A stretch of DNA of 48,476 bases from Candidatus Omnitrophota bacterium (GCA_013202205.1 JABMSB010000021.1:1-48476); one strand, 5' to 3'; positions 1-8,137 are shown, counted from the stretch's first letter. The notes: generated from the sequence alone by a model not told the origin. Numbers and translations: made by a program.

Positions 1-13
1 AATTGAAAGTATC

Positions 14-95
14 ATGAAAAAGGCAAACCATCCGTGAGGGTGGGACGCAAAACCACAGATCTCGTAATGAGATGGCTGGGCTGCCATGCAGAAGA
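14..95 (+). ncRNA. Cyclic di-GMP-I riboswitch (GEMM), first of a tandem pair
   Basis: The stretch carries the GEMM-I hallmarks: GGCAAACC at 22-29, a short hairpin, GGGACGCAAAACC at 42-54 and the closing GGCTGGGCTGCC at 74-85. Between them lies a variable hairpin (ATCTCGTAATGAGAT). It is followed by a weak stem plus T-run (107-145) that could be its expression platform. The class senses cyclic di-GMP in the leader of transcripts for motility, pili, matrix and secreted proteins. It is recognised by eye from conserved blocks; no covariance search was run. Confidence 0.88.
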
Positions 96-106
96 GTCGA
101 AATTGA

Positions 107-145
107 CCCGCTTCTACATATCGTGGCAGCGGGATTTTTGTTTTT
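107..145 (+). terminator. Possible intrinsic terminator between the two riboswitches
   Basis: CCCGCT (107-112) can pair with AGCGGG (128-133) across a 15-nt loop, followed by ATTTTTGTTTTT (134-145). The stem is only six pairs, so this is a moderate call. The placement after the first riboswitch fits a ligand-controlled terminator. Confidence 0.5.
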
Positions 146-214
146 GACAAGGGGATTTACGCGGCGGGAGGGGCCGCGAGGGGCCGGATTCGAGAATCAA
201 CGCTTTTTGCTCAA

Positions 215-300
215 GCGATAATGGCAAACCTACAGTAATGTAGGGACGCAAAGCCGACAGTCCCGAGAGATCGGGAGGCTGGGCTACCGAAAGGGGCGAG
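215..300 (+). ncRNA. Cyclic di-GMP-I riboswitch (GEMM), second of a tandem pair
   Basis: GGCAAACC at 223-230, hairpin CCTACAGTAATGTAGG, GGGACGCAAAGCC at 243-255, a CCCGAGAGATCGGG hairpin and GGGCTACCG at about 281-289 are all consensus GEMM-I elements. It ends a few bases before the ATG at 305. The purine-rich AAAGGGGCGAG just before the start could act as the ribosome-binding site, so control of translation is plausible. It matches the consensus better than the first copy, whose GCC is ACC. Confidence 0.92.
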
Positions 301-304
301 TACG

Positions 305-595
305 ATGAAGAAGATTTATGGGTTATTTGTAGCAATCTTGGTGTTTGGGGTGCTTATTGTGGGCTTCCAGGAAAGGGCCTTTGGCGCAAAGACCGTAAGT
401 GTCAATGTCAGTTTTACGATATCGGCAGTTGCTGCGGATCCGGTAGATAGCGCGGTCCTGAACGCGGAAGACCCTTCATTAACCAAGAGCCTCTACGCCA
501 TGAGGGCAGGAACAGGTTTTGAAAGATTGGTCTATTTCGAGGAATTGGATTCGGACGATAGTGCTTACCGCTACACCTTCGTTCAGGTGCTCTAA
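305..595 (+). CDS. Small secreted protein under tandem c-di-GMP riboswitches
   Basis: This 96-residue protein has a clear Sec signal peptide: MKK, a hydrophobic run to about residue 22, then a cleavage-like AFGA at about 25-28. The mature part opens with a beta-rich stretch (TVSVNVSFTIS) like those at the start of pilin-like subunits encoded on the other strand nearby. I do not recognise a family. The start is fixed by the preceding purine tract and the riboswitch. The stop lies only 10 bp from the end of the convergent usher-like gene. The short acidic C-terminus could mean the gene is truncated. A minor fibre subunit or matrix protein induced by cyclic di-GMP is a reasonable guess, no more. 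Confidence 0.7.
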   Translation: MKKIYGLFVAILVFGVLIVGFQERAFGAKTVSVNVSFTISAVAADPVDSAVLNAEDPSLTKSLYAMRAGTGFERLVYFEELDSDDSAYRYTFVQVL

Positions 596-605
596 AGAAT
601 CGGAC

Positions 606-3600
606 CTATTCGAATACCTCCAGCTCAATCTCCTTGGGCCGGAGGAAGAAGCTTACATCCTTCACAGTGCTTCCCTGCATCAATTTCACATCCCAACTCT
701 CAGGAGAAGCAAAGCTATAGTATGAGGGTATCTCTTTAACCTCTATACGCACGGTGAGATCCCCGGGTGGTATATTTTCGAACTTGAAGGCACCATTCTC
801 ATCTGTATGTGTATATGTGTATCCGGGCTCGGCTATGATCATCGCACCCTCAACACCCTCCTCTTCACCCTCATCGAAGACACCATCGTCATCTTCGTCT
901 ATGAAGAAACGCCCCTCAATATCACCAAGCTGTATGACAGGAAACTCGACATATGCATTCTGGCGAGCCTCAATCTCAACCTTCTGCTCCCTATAACCTT
1001 TAGCGATCGCCATATCTATTGGTAAGTCAAGTGCATCGGCCCTCAATAGCTGTGTGCTTGGTGCTACCTTCTCTATCAAAAAATAACCATTCGTATCTGT
1101 CCTGGCCAGGCGTGAGTCCTGACCCAATATATCCACACGAACATCCTTTAAGAGGGGTTCTCCATCACTGTAGGTCCCATCCCCATTAAAGTCATGAAAG
1201 GCTATACCTTCTACTCCACCCCAATTGTAACCACTCACTACATCAAATCGGTGAGTAGCAGAACAGATGACGGTCCAGTTCTTTGTAGTAGCATCCTCGA
1301 GGTTCTTCAGGTTATAACCACCGAGAGCCCATGTGAGGCTCGCATAGGTCCGCTCGCTGAGATCCTGCCTAATCCCTATGTCGCCGCTTAAGCTGGCTCT
1401 ATTTTCTGTCGCTTCCTCTTGTACTGCTGATATGCGTGTTGTGCCAACTACGGATAGATTTTTGGTAAATACATATCTGAATCCCAGATCAGAATCATAC
1501 TCTTTCTTGGTAAAGTTGCCGGAGGTCCCGTATTTGGTCCTTTCCATATCCTGCTTAAATCTCAGATATGATCCCCTGAGCGGCGTCCTCAGGTATTTGA
1601 GCAAGGTAAATGTATATCTATCCTTAATCTGGGAGGTGCCGGAACCTATGGGGTCATCTATAGTATGGTCATAGCTGCCATAAAATGTCAAAAAATCTGT
1701 CCATGTCTTCGAATAGTCGAAACTGAGATTATTGTATATTGACCCCGAGGCTTCCTCTGATGGCCCGTTCGTCTCGCTCTCATTCCAGGTCCACCGTATT
1801 GAGAGGCTCTGCGCAGCCGGCATGCTGATATATGAACTCAATCCAAAATTAGTGCTATCTCGTGTGGCTTGATCGCTATTGTCATCTACATTATTCTGAT
1901 ACTGTGAAGCACTTCCGTTTAAACTCAACCAATCGCTGATCCGATATTGACCGGATGTCCCCCACCCCTTATAATTCTGGTATGAGGATGGATCGGAATA
2001 GCTGGCATAGTCGGTACCGACAAACTCATAATCGGATTTTAGCTGGAACTTTCTTTTTTTTACCTCCAATGCCGTGCGCCAGTTCATATCGTGGATGACC
2101 TTGGAGGTGTAATCGTCCGGTACATAATTACATCCCGCGTACTGGGCGGAGAGGGTCGTATCGTCTGTCAGGTGCAAGGACGTATCATTGAATAATATGA
2201 GGTTCCTTTTCGGATAGTTGGTGGTACCTGACTTTTCCCGGTTCTCTGCCCTGCTAAAGGTCGTTACGACCATTGCCTTTGTGTCGAAGTACTTATGATA
2301 ATACTCATTGCGCAGGCCGAACATATTGCCGAAGTATCTGACGGCCCCTACAGAAGATGGGCCTGTCACGGTATTGTCCGTCAGGCCCCAAAAACCCTTC
2401 ACCCTATAAGGATCATACTCCTTCGAATATTTGACACCTTCGAAATTCTCAGATTGTGACCTGAGCGGCCTCATAGACTCATAGAGATCTAAAAACTCCA
2501 TCTGCTCGCCTTTTCTAAATAGGCCTATATACTTTTCATCCTCTATCAGGTGTCGGGTATTTCCTGTATTTTCTTGCTCATCCCTCCACTTGAAGCTAGA
2601 GCTAAGGTCTCTATCAAAAAACTTACCTCTACTACGCAAACCTATAGTCCTCTCCTTCTCTTTGGATAAATAGTTGTACCTGTATGAACCACTTATGTAA
2701 TTATCGAGGTCTATTGATGGACGCACATTCCCCGGCATGCGCTGAGGCTGCAACCTGGCAATCCGGGGTGCGGTTGGGGGTAGTGGCATCTTGGGTATCT
2801 CTACCTTTGGCTTGCGTATGGTGTAAGTTGTATATCTAATATCCGGGGCTTCTCCTTCTAAAGCTATCGTTGAGGTAGCCGGTTCCCAACTATAAGCCAA
2901 TTTCAGTATATCATCGAGTGACTCTCTCGATACCATTATCCTGTCTTCGTATAGATATACAGGGTCCGGAAGTTCGGCCTTCTCCTTGCGGCCGACTATC
3001 ACAGCATCACTTCCCAGCTCAAGCTGAATATAAGAACCGTCCGCTCTGCTTACGCGAAATTTATTTTCCCTGGAACCGTAGACCAGAGAATGGCTCGCCT
3101 CGGCAATTTCAAATAGCGAGACCCACACCTCATCATCTTTACGCATGATAAAGGGTTCGCTCACATATTCGCCATTTACGCTTACCTTGGTCACGTTATC
3201 GATGCTATAGCCTTCCCAATCCTTCATGCCAACCTTCTCCTTTATTATAAAGTCGCGCAATCCCTTAACTAGTCTTTCTTTAACGCTCTCTTCCTTTGCG
3301 CCGGGTCCGAGTGAAACCACCTTCCCTATCTTCATCTCCTCCGGTACCGCACCTTTCTGTATTAAATCTGGCTCTTTCTCAATCCTCTTCTTTTTGACTA
3401 CTATCACAGCCCCTTCTGCCTTCAATCTTTCTATACTGGCCTGGCACTTCTTAAGCGCAATATCTACCAAAACGATATTGTACCAATCCGGATAGGCTTC
3501 CTTTAGCGCTTCGAGCGACTTTTCCGCATCCAAGAAGTTTGTCAGGGCCATGTCTATATCGTCCTTCGCCTCCGCATCTTGCGCCTCCTCCATGAGAAGG

Positions 3601-3719
3601 ACCGATCTCTTGTAGCTCCAGAACGGGTCATCACCGGCAAAAGATGATGCAGCCCCAAAGAGATTCACCGCTGCAATTGTAAAACAGATTGATATTATGA
3701 GTAATATTTTATGCTTCAC
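606..3719 (-). CDS. Usher-like outer-membrane protein with C-terminal Cna-B/SdrD-like domains
   Basis: This is a 1,037-residue exported protein starting at a GTG (3717-3719) preceded by AGGAG. In order it shows a signal peptide (about 1-28), a helical TPR-like stretch (about 30-105) and a basic segment. A copper-amine-oxidase-N-like domain follows (about 190-290, 'DDEVWVSLFEIAEAS', 'DRIMVSRESL'). Next is a long stretch of alternating aromatic strands (about 340-850), typical of a beta barrel. Two Cna-B/SdrD-like domains close it (from about 862 and 950), each opening with a calcium-loop-like acidic motif (DFNGDGTYSDGEP, DEDDDGVFDEGEE). Its position last in an operon with a PapD-like chaperone and secreted subunits suggests an outer-membrane usher or fibre anchor. 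Classical PapC sequence motifs were not recognised, so 'usher' is by analogy. Confidence 0.65.
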   Translation of the reverse strand: MKHKILLIISICFTIAAVNLFGAASSFAGDDPFWSYKRSVLLMEEAQDAEAKDDIDMALTNFLDAEKSLEALKEAYPDWYNIVLVDIALKKCQASIERLKAEGAVIVVKKKRIEKEPDLIQKGAVPEEMKIGKVVSLGPGAKEESVKERLVKGLRDFIIKEKVGMKDWEGYSIDNVTKVSVNGEYVSEPFIMRKDDEVWVSLFEIAEASHSLVYGSRENKFRVSRADGSYIQLELGSDAVIVGRKEKAELPDPVYLYEDRIMVSRESLDDILKLAYSWEPATSTIALEGEAPDIRYTTYTIRKPKVEIPKMPLPPTAPRIARLQPQRMPGNVRPSIDLDNYISGSYRYNYLSKEKERTIGLRSRGKFFDRDLSSSFKWRDEQENTGNTRHLIEDEKYIGLFRKGEQMEFLDLYESMRPLRSQSENFEGVKYSKEYDPYRVKGFWGLTDNTVTGPSSVGAVRYFGNMFGLRNEYYHKYFDTKAMVVTTFSRAENREKSGTTNYPKRNLILFNDTSLHLTDDTTLSAQYAGCNYVPDDYTSKVIHDMNWRTALEVKKRKFQLKSDYEFVGTDYASYSDPSSYQNYKGWGTSGQYRISDWLSLNGSASQYQNNVDDNSDQATRDSTNFGLSSYISMPAAQSLSIRWTWNESETNGPSEEASGSIYNNLSFDYSKTWTDFLTFYGSYDHTIDDPIGSGTSQIKDRYTFTLLKYLRTPLRGSYLRFKQDMERTKYGTSGNFTKKEYDSDLGFRYVFTKNLSVVGTTRISAVQEEATENRASLSGDIGIRQDLSERTYASLTWALGGYNLKNLEDATTKNWTVICSATHRFDVVSGYNWGGVEGIAFHDFNGDGTYSDGEPLLKDVRVDILGQDSRLARTDTNGYFLIEKVAPSTQLLRADALDLPIDMAIAKGYREQKVEIEARQNAYVEFPVIQLGDIEGRFFIDEDDDGVFDEGEEEGVEGAMIIAEPGYTYTHTDENGAFKFENIPPGDLTVRIEVKEIPSYYSFASPESWDVKLMQGSTVKDVSFFLRPKEIELEVFE

Positions 3720-3730
3720 GCGTGCTCCTA

Positions 3731-3780
3731 TTATAAAAATAGGGAGATGAGAAAAAAACTCTCTGCTCTCCCGTTTATAA
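3731..3780 (-). promoter_or_regulatory. Intercistronic stem-loop before the usher-like gene
   Basis: TTATAAA (3731-3737) pairs with TTTATAA (3774-3780), and GGGAGA (3742-3747) pairs with TCTCCC (3767-3772). An inner GAGA/TCTC hairpin has a poly-A loop (U-rich in the transcript). It sits between chaperone and usher and ends shortly before the AGGAG of the latter, so it may tune relative expression by processing or partial termination. It resembles the hairpin at 6740-6801. Confidence 0.55.
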
Positions 3781-3812
3781 GATGCGGCTTGGCTGCCAAA
3801 GACATAAAAGGC

Positions 3813-4643
3813 CTACTGCCCTTTGGTTTTTACCGAGAATGATGTCTGTCCTGCAATAAGCTCTTCCCCTCCATAATCTATGATAACCTGGGCTGTATAG
3901 TCGCCCCCTGCCAATTCCCTGTCAATATCTACAAGAAAATTCTGGCTCGTCCTGGGAAGTATGCCGGATTGGTCTGCATTGACCGATATCTCAGCCACCT
4001 TTACCTCTGCAGAATCTATTATCTTAACCGATCCCTTCGGCCTTATCAATACGTTGCCTTGATTGAAGATGGTACAGGAAACTTTATATATATCCTTACC
4101 TTCCTCCTCCGCCTCTTCTAAGCTCACACCAAAATTGATCAACTTCGCGTCATATACCTCTGTGCCCGGGACGATCACCGATAAGATACTCCCAAGCCTC
4201 AGGCTTATATTTGCCGTACCGCCTTCTTTTGGCTTAGCCGTAGGTCCTGTTGTCTCAAAAAATACTACGGCGTAACGGCCGCCTTCGATACCCTCCGGCA
4301 CCTTCACTGTAATCTTTACGCTCTCCTCCCTGTTGGGGGGTATTTCAAACTCCGCAGGCCTAAGCTGAGCCCACTCCCCGCATGACCATGGGGTAGATCC
4401 TATGGGTAAAAATTCGTTGGTGCCATCGGGCAGATAGACTACATCTTCCAGATAGGCCCTGACATACATCGGTTGGTCTGAACCCATGTTTGAAACAGTG
4501 ATATAGCTGCTCTTCTGTTTTCCGGGAGCAACAGATAAGCTAACGCGTGGCGGGTCTATATTTATACGAAATCCATGCGCTATTTCTGACAATAGACAAG
4601 ATACCGCTACCAACAAACTTAAAAAAATAATAGCCTTCTTCAT
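3813..4643 (-). CDS. PapD-like periplasmic fimbrial chaperone
   Basis: This 276-residue protein has a signal peptide (cleavage near AHG, about residue 24). It then shows an N-terminal immunoglobulin-like domain of the PapD/molecular-chaperone type: 'INIDPPRVSLSVAPGK', 'YITVSNMG' and later 'PPNREESVKITVKVPEG' with 'GGRYAVVFFE'. A second Ig-like domain follows (about 165-270). Such proteins bind nascent fibre subunits in the periplasm by donating a beta strand and hand them to an usher. It lies between the two subunit genes and the usher-like gene, which supports the role. The SD GAGAGG precedes the ATG. An alternative is a DUF916-like surface-protein partner. Confidence 0.72.
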   Translation of the reverse strand: MKKAIIFLSLLVAVSCLLSEIAHGFRINIDPPRVSLSVAPGKQKSSYITVSNMGSDQPMYVRAYLEDVVYLPDGTNEFLPIGSTPWSCGEWAQLRPAEFEIPPNREESVKITVKVPEGIEGGRYAVVFFETTGPTAKPKEGGTANISLRLGSILSVIVPGTEVYDAKLINFGVSLEEAEEEGKDIYKVSCTIFNQGNVLIRPKGSVKIIDSAEVKVAEISVNADQSGILPRTSQNFLVDIDRELAGGDYTAQVIIDYGGEELIAGQTSFSVKTKGQ

Positions 4644-4670
4644 ATCGATATAGCCTCTCTTATATAGATG

Positions 4671-5204
4671 CTAATTTTGGTCTGTGACCTTATAGCGCAC
4701 AGGTGTATCATAAAAACCTGTCACCTGCCCGTCCGGAACAAATAGATAATATTTAAACCTGATCGTAACAGTATTTCCGCTATTTCCATTAGCGCCGCTG
4801 GTATATGCAATAACTTCCTGATTGCTAAATTCCGTATAGCTTGCTTCATTATAAGTCCCGACATCGCTGCTATCGCCTGAGACCTGTGTCACCCGCCATT
4901 TGAAGTTTGAGTTAGGAATCTCATACCCGCCTGAGGATAACGGATGTGGCAGCCATATCTTCAGGTACCAAGTAGTGCCGCTTGGCCCGGTACATGTAAT
5001 CTCATTGTGGTAGCTGCCGTACTTGGCCAGTTCGAGCTCTACCGGCTCAGAAGGCCCTCTCATATTGCCAAACCCGAGATCGTCCCTGCTGACAGATATG
5101 GTGGCAGCTGCACAAATATTGGAGCATAAACAGAAGAGAAATGTGATAGCAATTAAAGCGGTGAAGTTTTTTAACAGACCTGAGCGATCTCGTGCGATCT
5201 TCAT
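4671..5204 (-). CDS. Secreted fibre-subunit-like protein (second copy)
   Basis: This 177-residue protein has a signal peptide ending near AAA, about residue 33. The mature part is beta-rich with one Cys (EITCTGPSGTTWYLK). It ends in 'VTIRFKYYLFVPDGQVTGFYDTPVRYKVT', shortened here to the core 'FYDTPVRYKVT'. It is a paralogue of the next gene upstream: both share a Cys-(x)n-TWYLK block, an 'NTVTIRFKY' or 'NEVDVRFKY' block and a terminal 'G-YDT-(I/V)-(R/K)YK-T' strand. Only five bases separate it from that gene, and CGGAG lies before the ATG. The chaperone gene follows 27 bp downstream. A structural or adaptor subunit of the fibre is likely. Confidence 0.68.
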   Translation of the reverse strand: MKIARDRSGLLKNFTALIAITFLFCLCSNICAAATISVSRDDLGFGNMRGPSEPVELELAKYGSYHNEITCTGPSGTTWYLKIWLPHPLSSGGYEIPNSNFKWRVTQVSGDSSDVGTYNEASYTEFSNQEVIAYTSGANGNSGNTVTIRFKYYLFVPDGQVTGFYDTPVRYKVTDQN

Positions 5205-5209
5205 ATAGA

Positions 5210-5776
5210 TTACTCCGTTATCGATTGCGTCATCGTATATTTTATGGTCGTATCATACGCCCCTGACTTTGTATCTGACGGTGCCTGCAGGGCATATTTG
5301 AACCTGACATCCACTTCATTACCTATATCATCATCACCGGCGCTGGTATAAGAGAGGGTCTGGGAGGTAGAAAAACTATTCCACCCGCCTACAACCGAAC
5401 CGGCACCTGTCGTATTATATATAGACCACTTAAGGCTATCTAGAGGTATCTCATCCTGGGCACCCAACATGGGCCCTTGCGCCGATACCTTGAGATACCA
5501 GGTACGCCCGTTATTTGAGACACAGGTCGCCTCGTTATCGTAAGACCCTGTACCCGTCTCGCACCACTCACCCGGGGTTATGGAACCGAAATCGATATAG
5601 GTAGGGCTGACTTCGAGGGTAAATATAGACGCGACTATTACTGATGCGCTCGTCTCATCCTCTGCCTCGTTCTGTGCATATACTAAAGCAGGGGTCAGGG
5701 ATATACAAAATAGGGCTACCCCAATAGCAACCGTTAAGGCTAGTCTCTTTTGATCTATCATGACTTCTTTTATCAT
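5210..5776 (-). CDS. Secreted fibre-subunit-like protein (first copy)
   Basis: This 188-residue protein has a signal peptide (cleavage after VYA, about residue 34), then 'VSPTYIDFGSITPGEWCETG', a Cys-rich-start beta domain and 'RTWYLKVSAQ'. It ends in 'DVRFKYALQAPSDTKSGAYD'. It is paralogous to the gene just downstream and first in the transcript from a consensus promoter at 5806-5834. Two in-frame ATGs (5776 and 5761) are possible and neither has a strong SD; the second gives the more typical signal peptide. The 'DFG' strand and late conserved strand recall WxL/pilin-like surface subunits. The family is not certain. Confidence 0.66.
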   Translation of the reverse strand: MIKEVMIDQKRLALTVAIGVALFCISLTPALVYAQNEAEDETSASVIVASIFTLEVSPTYIDFGSITPGEWCETGTGSYDNEATCVSNNGRTWYLKVSAQGPMLGAQDEIPLDSLKWSIYNTTGAGSVVGGWNSFSTSQTLSYTSAGDDDIGNEVDVRFKYALQAPSDTKSGAYDTTIKYTMTQSITE

Positions 5777-5805
5777 AATGCTTTCTATATGGTTATTTTC
5801 AGTTA

Positions 5806-5834
5806 ATTATACAATTAAATAGACGCTATGTCAA
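5806..5834 (-). promoter_or_regulatory. Consensus sigma-70-type promoter for the fibre operon
   Basis: On the minus strand TTGACA (5834-5829), a 17-bp spacer and TATAAT (5811-5806) give a perfect consensus. The start point would lie near 5799, leaving a leader of about 23 nt to the ATG at 5776. Confidence 0.82.
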
Positions 5835-5850
5835 ACAAAAAGGAAAGGGT

Positions 5851-5888
5851 ACAGATCCCCGATTGCGTTTGGGACAGATTCCCGATTG
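5851..5888. repeat. Short imperfect direct repeat upstream of the fibre operon promoter
   Basis: ACAGATCCCCGATTG (5851-5865) recurs as ACAGATTCCCGATTG (5874-5888), one mismatch, 23-bp period. Each copy sits in a GGGACAGATTCCC-type partly palindromic context. It could be an operator or debris of a small mobile repeat. Confidence 0.5.
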
Positions 5889-5908
5889 GAAGTAGAAACG
5901 TCTTGTCT

Positions 5909-5964
5909 AAAAAAAGAGGGAATAAGTCCTATATCTGCCTATATGCAGTATAGTGCCTATTCCC
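5909..5964 (-). terminator. Intrinsic terminator after the pilin-like gene
   Basis: GGGAATA (5918-5924) pairs with TATTCCC (5958-5964), with an inner extended stem (CTATA...TATAG and CTGC...GCAG). On the minus strand the hairpin is followed by a run of seven T (5915-5909). It separates the pilin-like gene from the downstream promoter. Confidence 0.82.
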
Positions 5965-6005
5965 CCTTGTTGGTCCTTTATACTATTGACCACATAAAAA
6001 AGGAG

Positions 6006-6641
6006 TTACGGTTTAGCTGTAACGCTAAAACTGATAGTAAAAGCAGTAGTATAATTAGCAGTAGGTAATCCTGTCGGATCGAGCGTATAGCCGAATGGTA
6101 ACGCTATACCACGAGGCGTACAGCTATTGTCACCGGCACCTGAACTGAATACCTCCACATCAACGGCAGTACTGGTGAATTCTGTGTCCACACCCGGAGT
6201 TACTGTACCGCCGACGGTACCACCAGCATTTCGGTTGTATGGTGCATGCCCCTTTATGACGAGATCGTCATAGTTTACATCCGCATGTTTAGCTGAGATC
6301 TTCATACTAACGGCAAATCCGGTGCTGTTGTTACACTTGACAATAACACCGTTATCGCTTTTGCCTGATCCTGAGCCTCTCTTAAGCGCGGTCGGTATAC
6401 GATTACCGTAACCATTGGCCTCATCTAACACATCGGCATCAATAGTGCCAAAGTCGATTGCGCTGCCATAGTTGACGTCATCATTCACATCGCCCACACC
6501 CACGTAGGGATCGAGCAACTCCAACGACAAAAAATCTGTGATATCGGCTGCAACTGTCGCTGTCTGCGTATCTGCTGCCTCAACGCTTTGACATATCAAC
6601 ATCCCCGCTCCTATCAGTAATACAATTAGGAGTTTCTTCAT
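6006..6641 (-). CDS. Secreted pilin/spore-coat-U-like major subunit
   Basis: I place the start at the ATG 6641-6639, giving MKKLLIVLL..., because GGGAGGTG lies just upstream; the longer frame to 6683 lacks a signal peptide. The protein is 211 residues. A signal peptide ends near VEAA (about 21) and the mature part runs 'TQTATVAADITDFLSLELLD'. Further on are 'YGSAIDFGTIDAD', two Cys (VKCNN and NSCTPRG) and a terminal beta strand 'TTAFTISFSVTAKP'. The overall plan resembles SCPU/fimbrial major subunits assembled by chaperone and usher. It has its own promoter and terminator, as expected of an abundant subunit. Confidence 0.66.
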   Translation of the reverse strand: MKKLLIVLLIGAGMLICQSVEAADTQTATVAADITDFLSLELLDPYVGVGDVNDDVNYGSAIDFGTIDADVLDEANGYGNRIPTALKRGSGSGKSDNGVIVKCNNSTGFAVSMKISAKHADVNYDDLVIKGHAPYNRNAGGTVGGTVTPGVDTEFTSTAVDVEVFSSGAGDNSCTPRGIALPFGYTLDPTGLPTANYTTAFTISFSVTAKP

Positions 6642-6739
6642 CTTCTTCACCTCCCCTTTTTTCGTGCAGCAGTCTGACCCCATGTCCCCATATTCATTCA
6701 GTACCTGCCCACTTTTTTTAGTTACTTATTTAACTTGTT

Positions 6740-6801
6740 TGTAAAGGAGGAAAAAATAAATGCGTAAAAAGAACGCAAGATAGCGCTTCCTCCCGTTTAC
6801 A
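6740..6801 (-). promoter_or_regulatory. 5'-terminal leader hairpin of the pilin-like transcript
   Basis: TGTAAA (6740-6745) plus GGAGGAA (6746-6752) pair with TTCCTCC (6787-6793) plus TTTACA (6796-6801), with an inner TGCGT/ACGCA hairpin. The predicted transcript start (about 6800) coincides with the 5' end of the hairpin, so it may protect the mRNA. The rest of the leader runs about 100 nt to the SD with no other clear structure. Confidence 0.6.
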
Positions 6802-6806
6802 TCCTA

Positions 6807-6835
6807 AGTATATCATAAACTGTGCATTTTGTCAA
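6807..6835 (-). promoter_or_regulatory. Sigma-70-type promoter for the pilin-like gene
   Basis: TTGACA (6835-6830), 17-bp spacer, TATACT (6812-6807) on the minus strand. The start point would be near 6800. Confidence 0.8.
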
Positions 6836-6871
6836 GAGCCATAATAAACTTTTTTATAACCTAACATGGCG

Positions 6872-8116
6872 TTATTTTATCTTCTTTTCTACCTTTGCCA
6901 CCACCTTCTTCAGCTCATATTCCGGTGCAGATCCCTCTAAAATGACCCTCTGGATAGCCTGGTCTATAAACCAGGTAGAGTCATCCCAACCGAGTACAGA
7001 TGGGGGGCCTTTTGCATCTAACGCCTGTTCTTTCAAGACGTTACGAAATTCCACATCCATGGGTAATATCTCCCAGGCAGCCATATTGGGCGGCAAATAC
7101 ATGCATTGCTCCCTCTCAGCCCCCTCATACAATTTAACCTGTACGTCAGGCCTTGATAGAAACTTGATAAATTCCCAGGCAATATCCTTCTTTTTACAAT
7201 CTTTGAATATTCCAAGAACCCTTCCTCCTACAAATGCCGTACCCTTGCCGCTGGGGCCCTTTGGAAGTGTGGCTATAGACCACTTTCCATCTATTTCAGG
7301 GGCTCCAAGCGTCAGGCCTACTATCTTCCAATTGCCGGATATGGCCATGGGAAAATCCCCTGTCCTCATACCCTGCTCAAGTGGTATCGATGCCTTTGGG
7401 ACTTTATACTTGGTGTAAAGTTCTGTAAAGAACCTCATGCCTTCAGCTGCCTCTTTGGAATCGAGCGTACACCTCATCCCTTCCTTATCATAGAAGTCTC
7501 CGCCGGCCTGCCATAGGAAATTAGAATACCCTATCCAATTCATCGAACCCCAGTCAAAGAGCATGCCCTGATCATTTTCCTTAAGGTCTTCCAACTCCTG
7601 CGCGAGCTCACTCCATGTCCTTGGCGGACGCTTTATGATATCGTTTCTATAATAGAGGATATATTCGGATAGATCATAAGGTATCCCATAGACGCTTTCT
7701 TTATATGCGGCAGACTCCCATAGCCCGGGAAATATATCCTTCTTCATCATCGCCACATCTTTAGGAAACTCTCTCTTTAAGTCTATCATGCCGCCGAGGT
7801 TTCCGAATTCGGTCGCCCATGTGAGCCCCATCGACCCTATGTCGGGCGACACCTCGCCTGCCATTGACGTGAGATACTTGCTGTGCGCCTCACCCCAGGA
7901 GATCGCATCACATCTGACAGTGATGCCGTATTCCTCAGTAAAGATCTTCCCGACCTCGTTTATGGTCTTCGCCTCGCTCTCTATACCTACCATCCATATC
8001 CTCAAGACCGACTTATCTTCCCCAAATCTCATACCACAGCCGGTGATCGCCAATGAAAACAATATGGCAACTGATAAAAAGGATATGGTTCCTATATAAG
8101 TATATCTTTTAGACAT
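6872..8116 (-). CDS. Sugar ABC transporter substrate-binding lipoprotein
   Basis: This 414-residue protein has a lipobox (LAITGC, Cys about residue 27). It shows the family 1 extracellular solute-binding fold: 'LRIWMVG', 'EEYGITVRCDAISW', 'YGIPYDLSEYILYYRND', 'PKGPSGKGTAFVGG' and 'AWEFIKFLSRPDVQVKLYE'. These proteins capture oligosaccharides for an inner-membrane ABC importer. It is the last gene of the mannan-type operon, behind the ROK regulator (21-bp gap), while the matching permeases are encoded at 14422-16169. GAGG precedes the ATG. The ligand is inferred from context to be a beta-mannan-derived oligosaccharide. No ATPase gene is present. Confidence 0.88.
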   Translation of the reverse strand: MSKRYTYIGTISFLSVAILFSLAITGCGMRFGEDKSVLRIWMVGIESEAKTINEVGKIFTEEYGITVRCDAISWGEAHSKYLTSMAGEVSPDIGSMGLTWATEFGNLGGMIDLKREFPKDVAMMKKDIFPGLWESAAYKESVYGIPYDLSEYILYYRNDIIKRPPRTWSELAQELEDLKENDQGMLFDWGSMNWIGYSNFLWQAGGDFYDKEGMRCTLDSKEAAEGMRFFTELYTKYKVPKASIPLEQGMRTGDFPMAISGNWKIVGLTLGAPEIDGKWSIATLPKGPSGKGTAFVGGRVLGIFKDCKKKDIAWEFIKFLSRPDVQVKLYEGAEREQCMYLPPNMAAWEILPMDVEFRNVLKEQALDAKGPPSVLGWDDSTWFIDQAIQRVILEGSAPEYELKKVVAKVEKKIK

Positions 8117-8137
8117 CTTGCCTCTTCGAAGACCAAT

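Noticed and set aside
6822-7418. Plus-strand open frame opposite the sugar-binding lipoprotein gene
   Set aside because: It is a shadow of a well-supported minus-strand gene, with no SD and no recognisable protein features.
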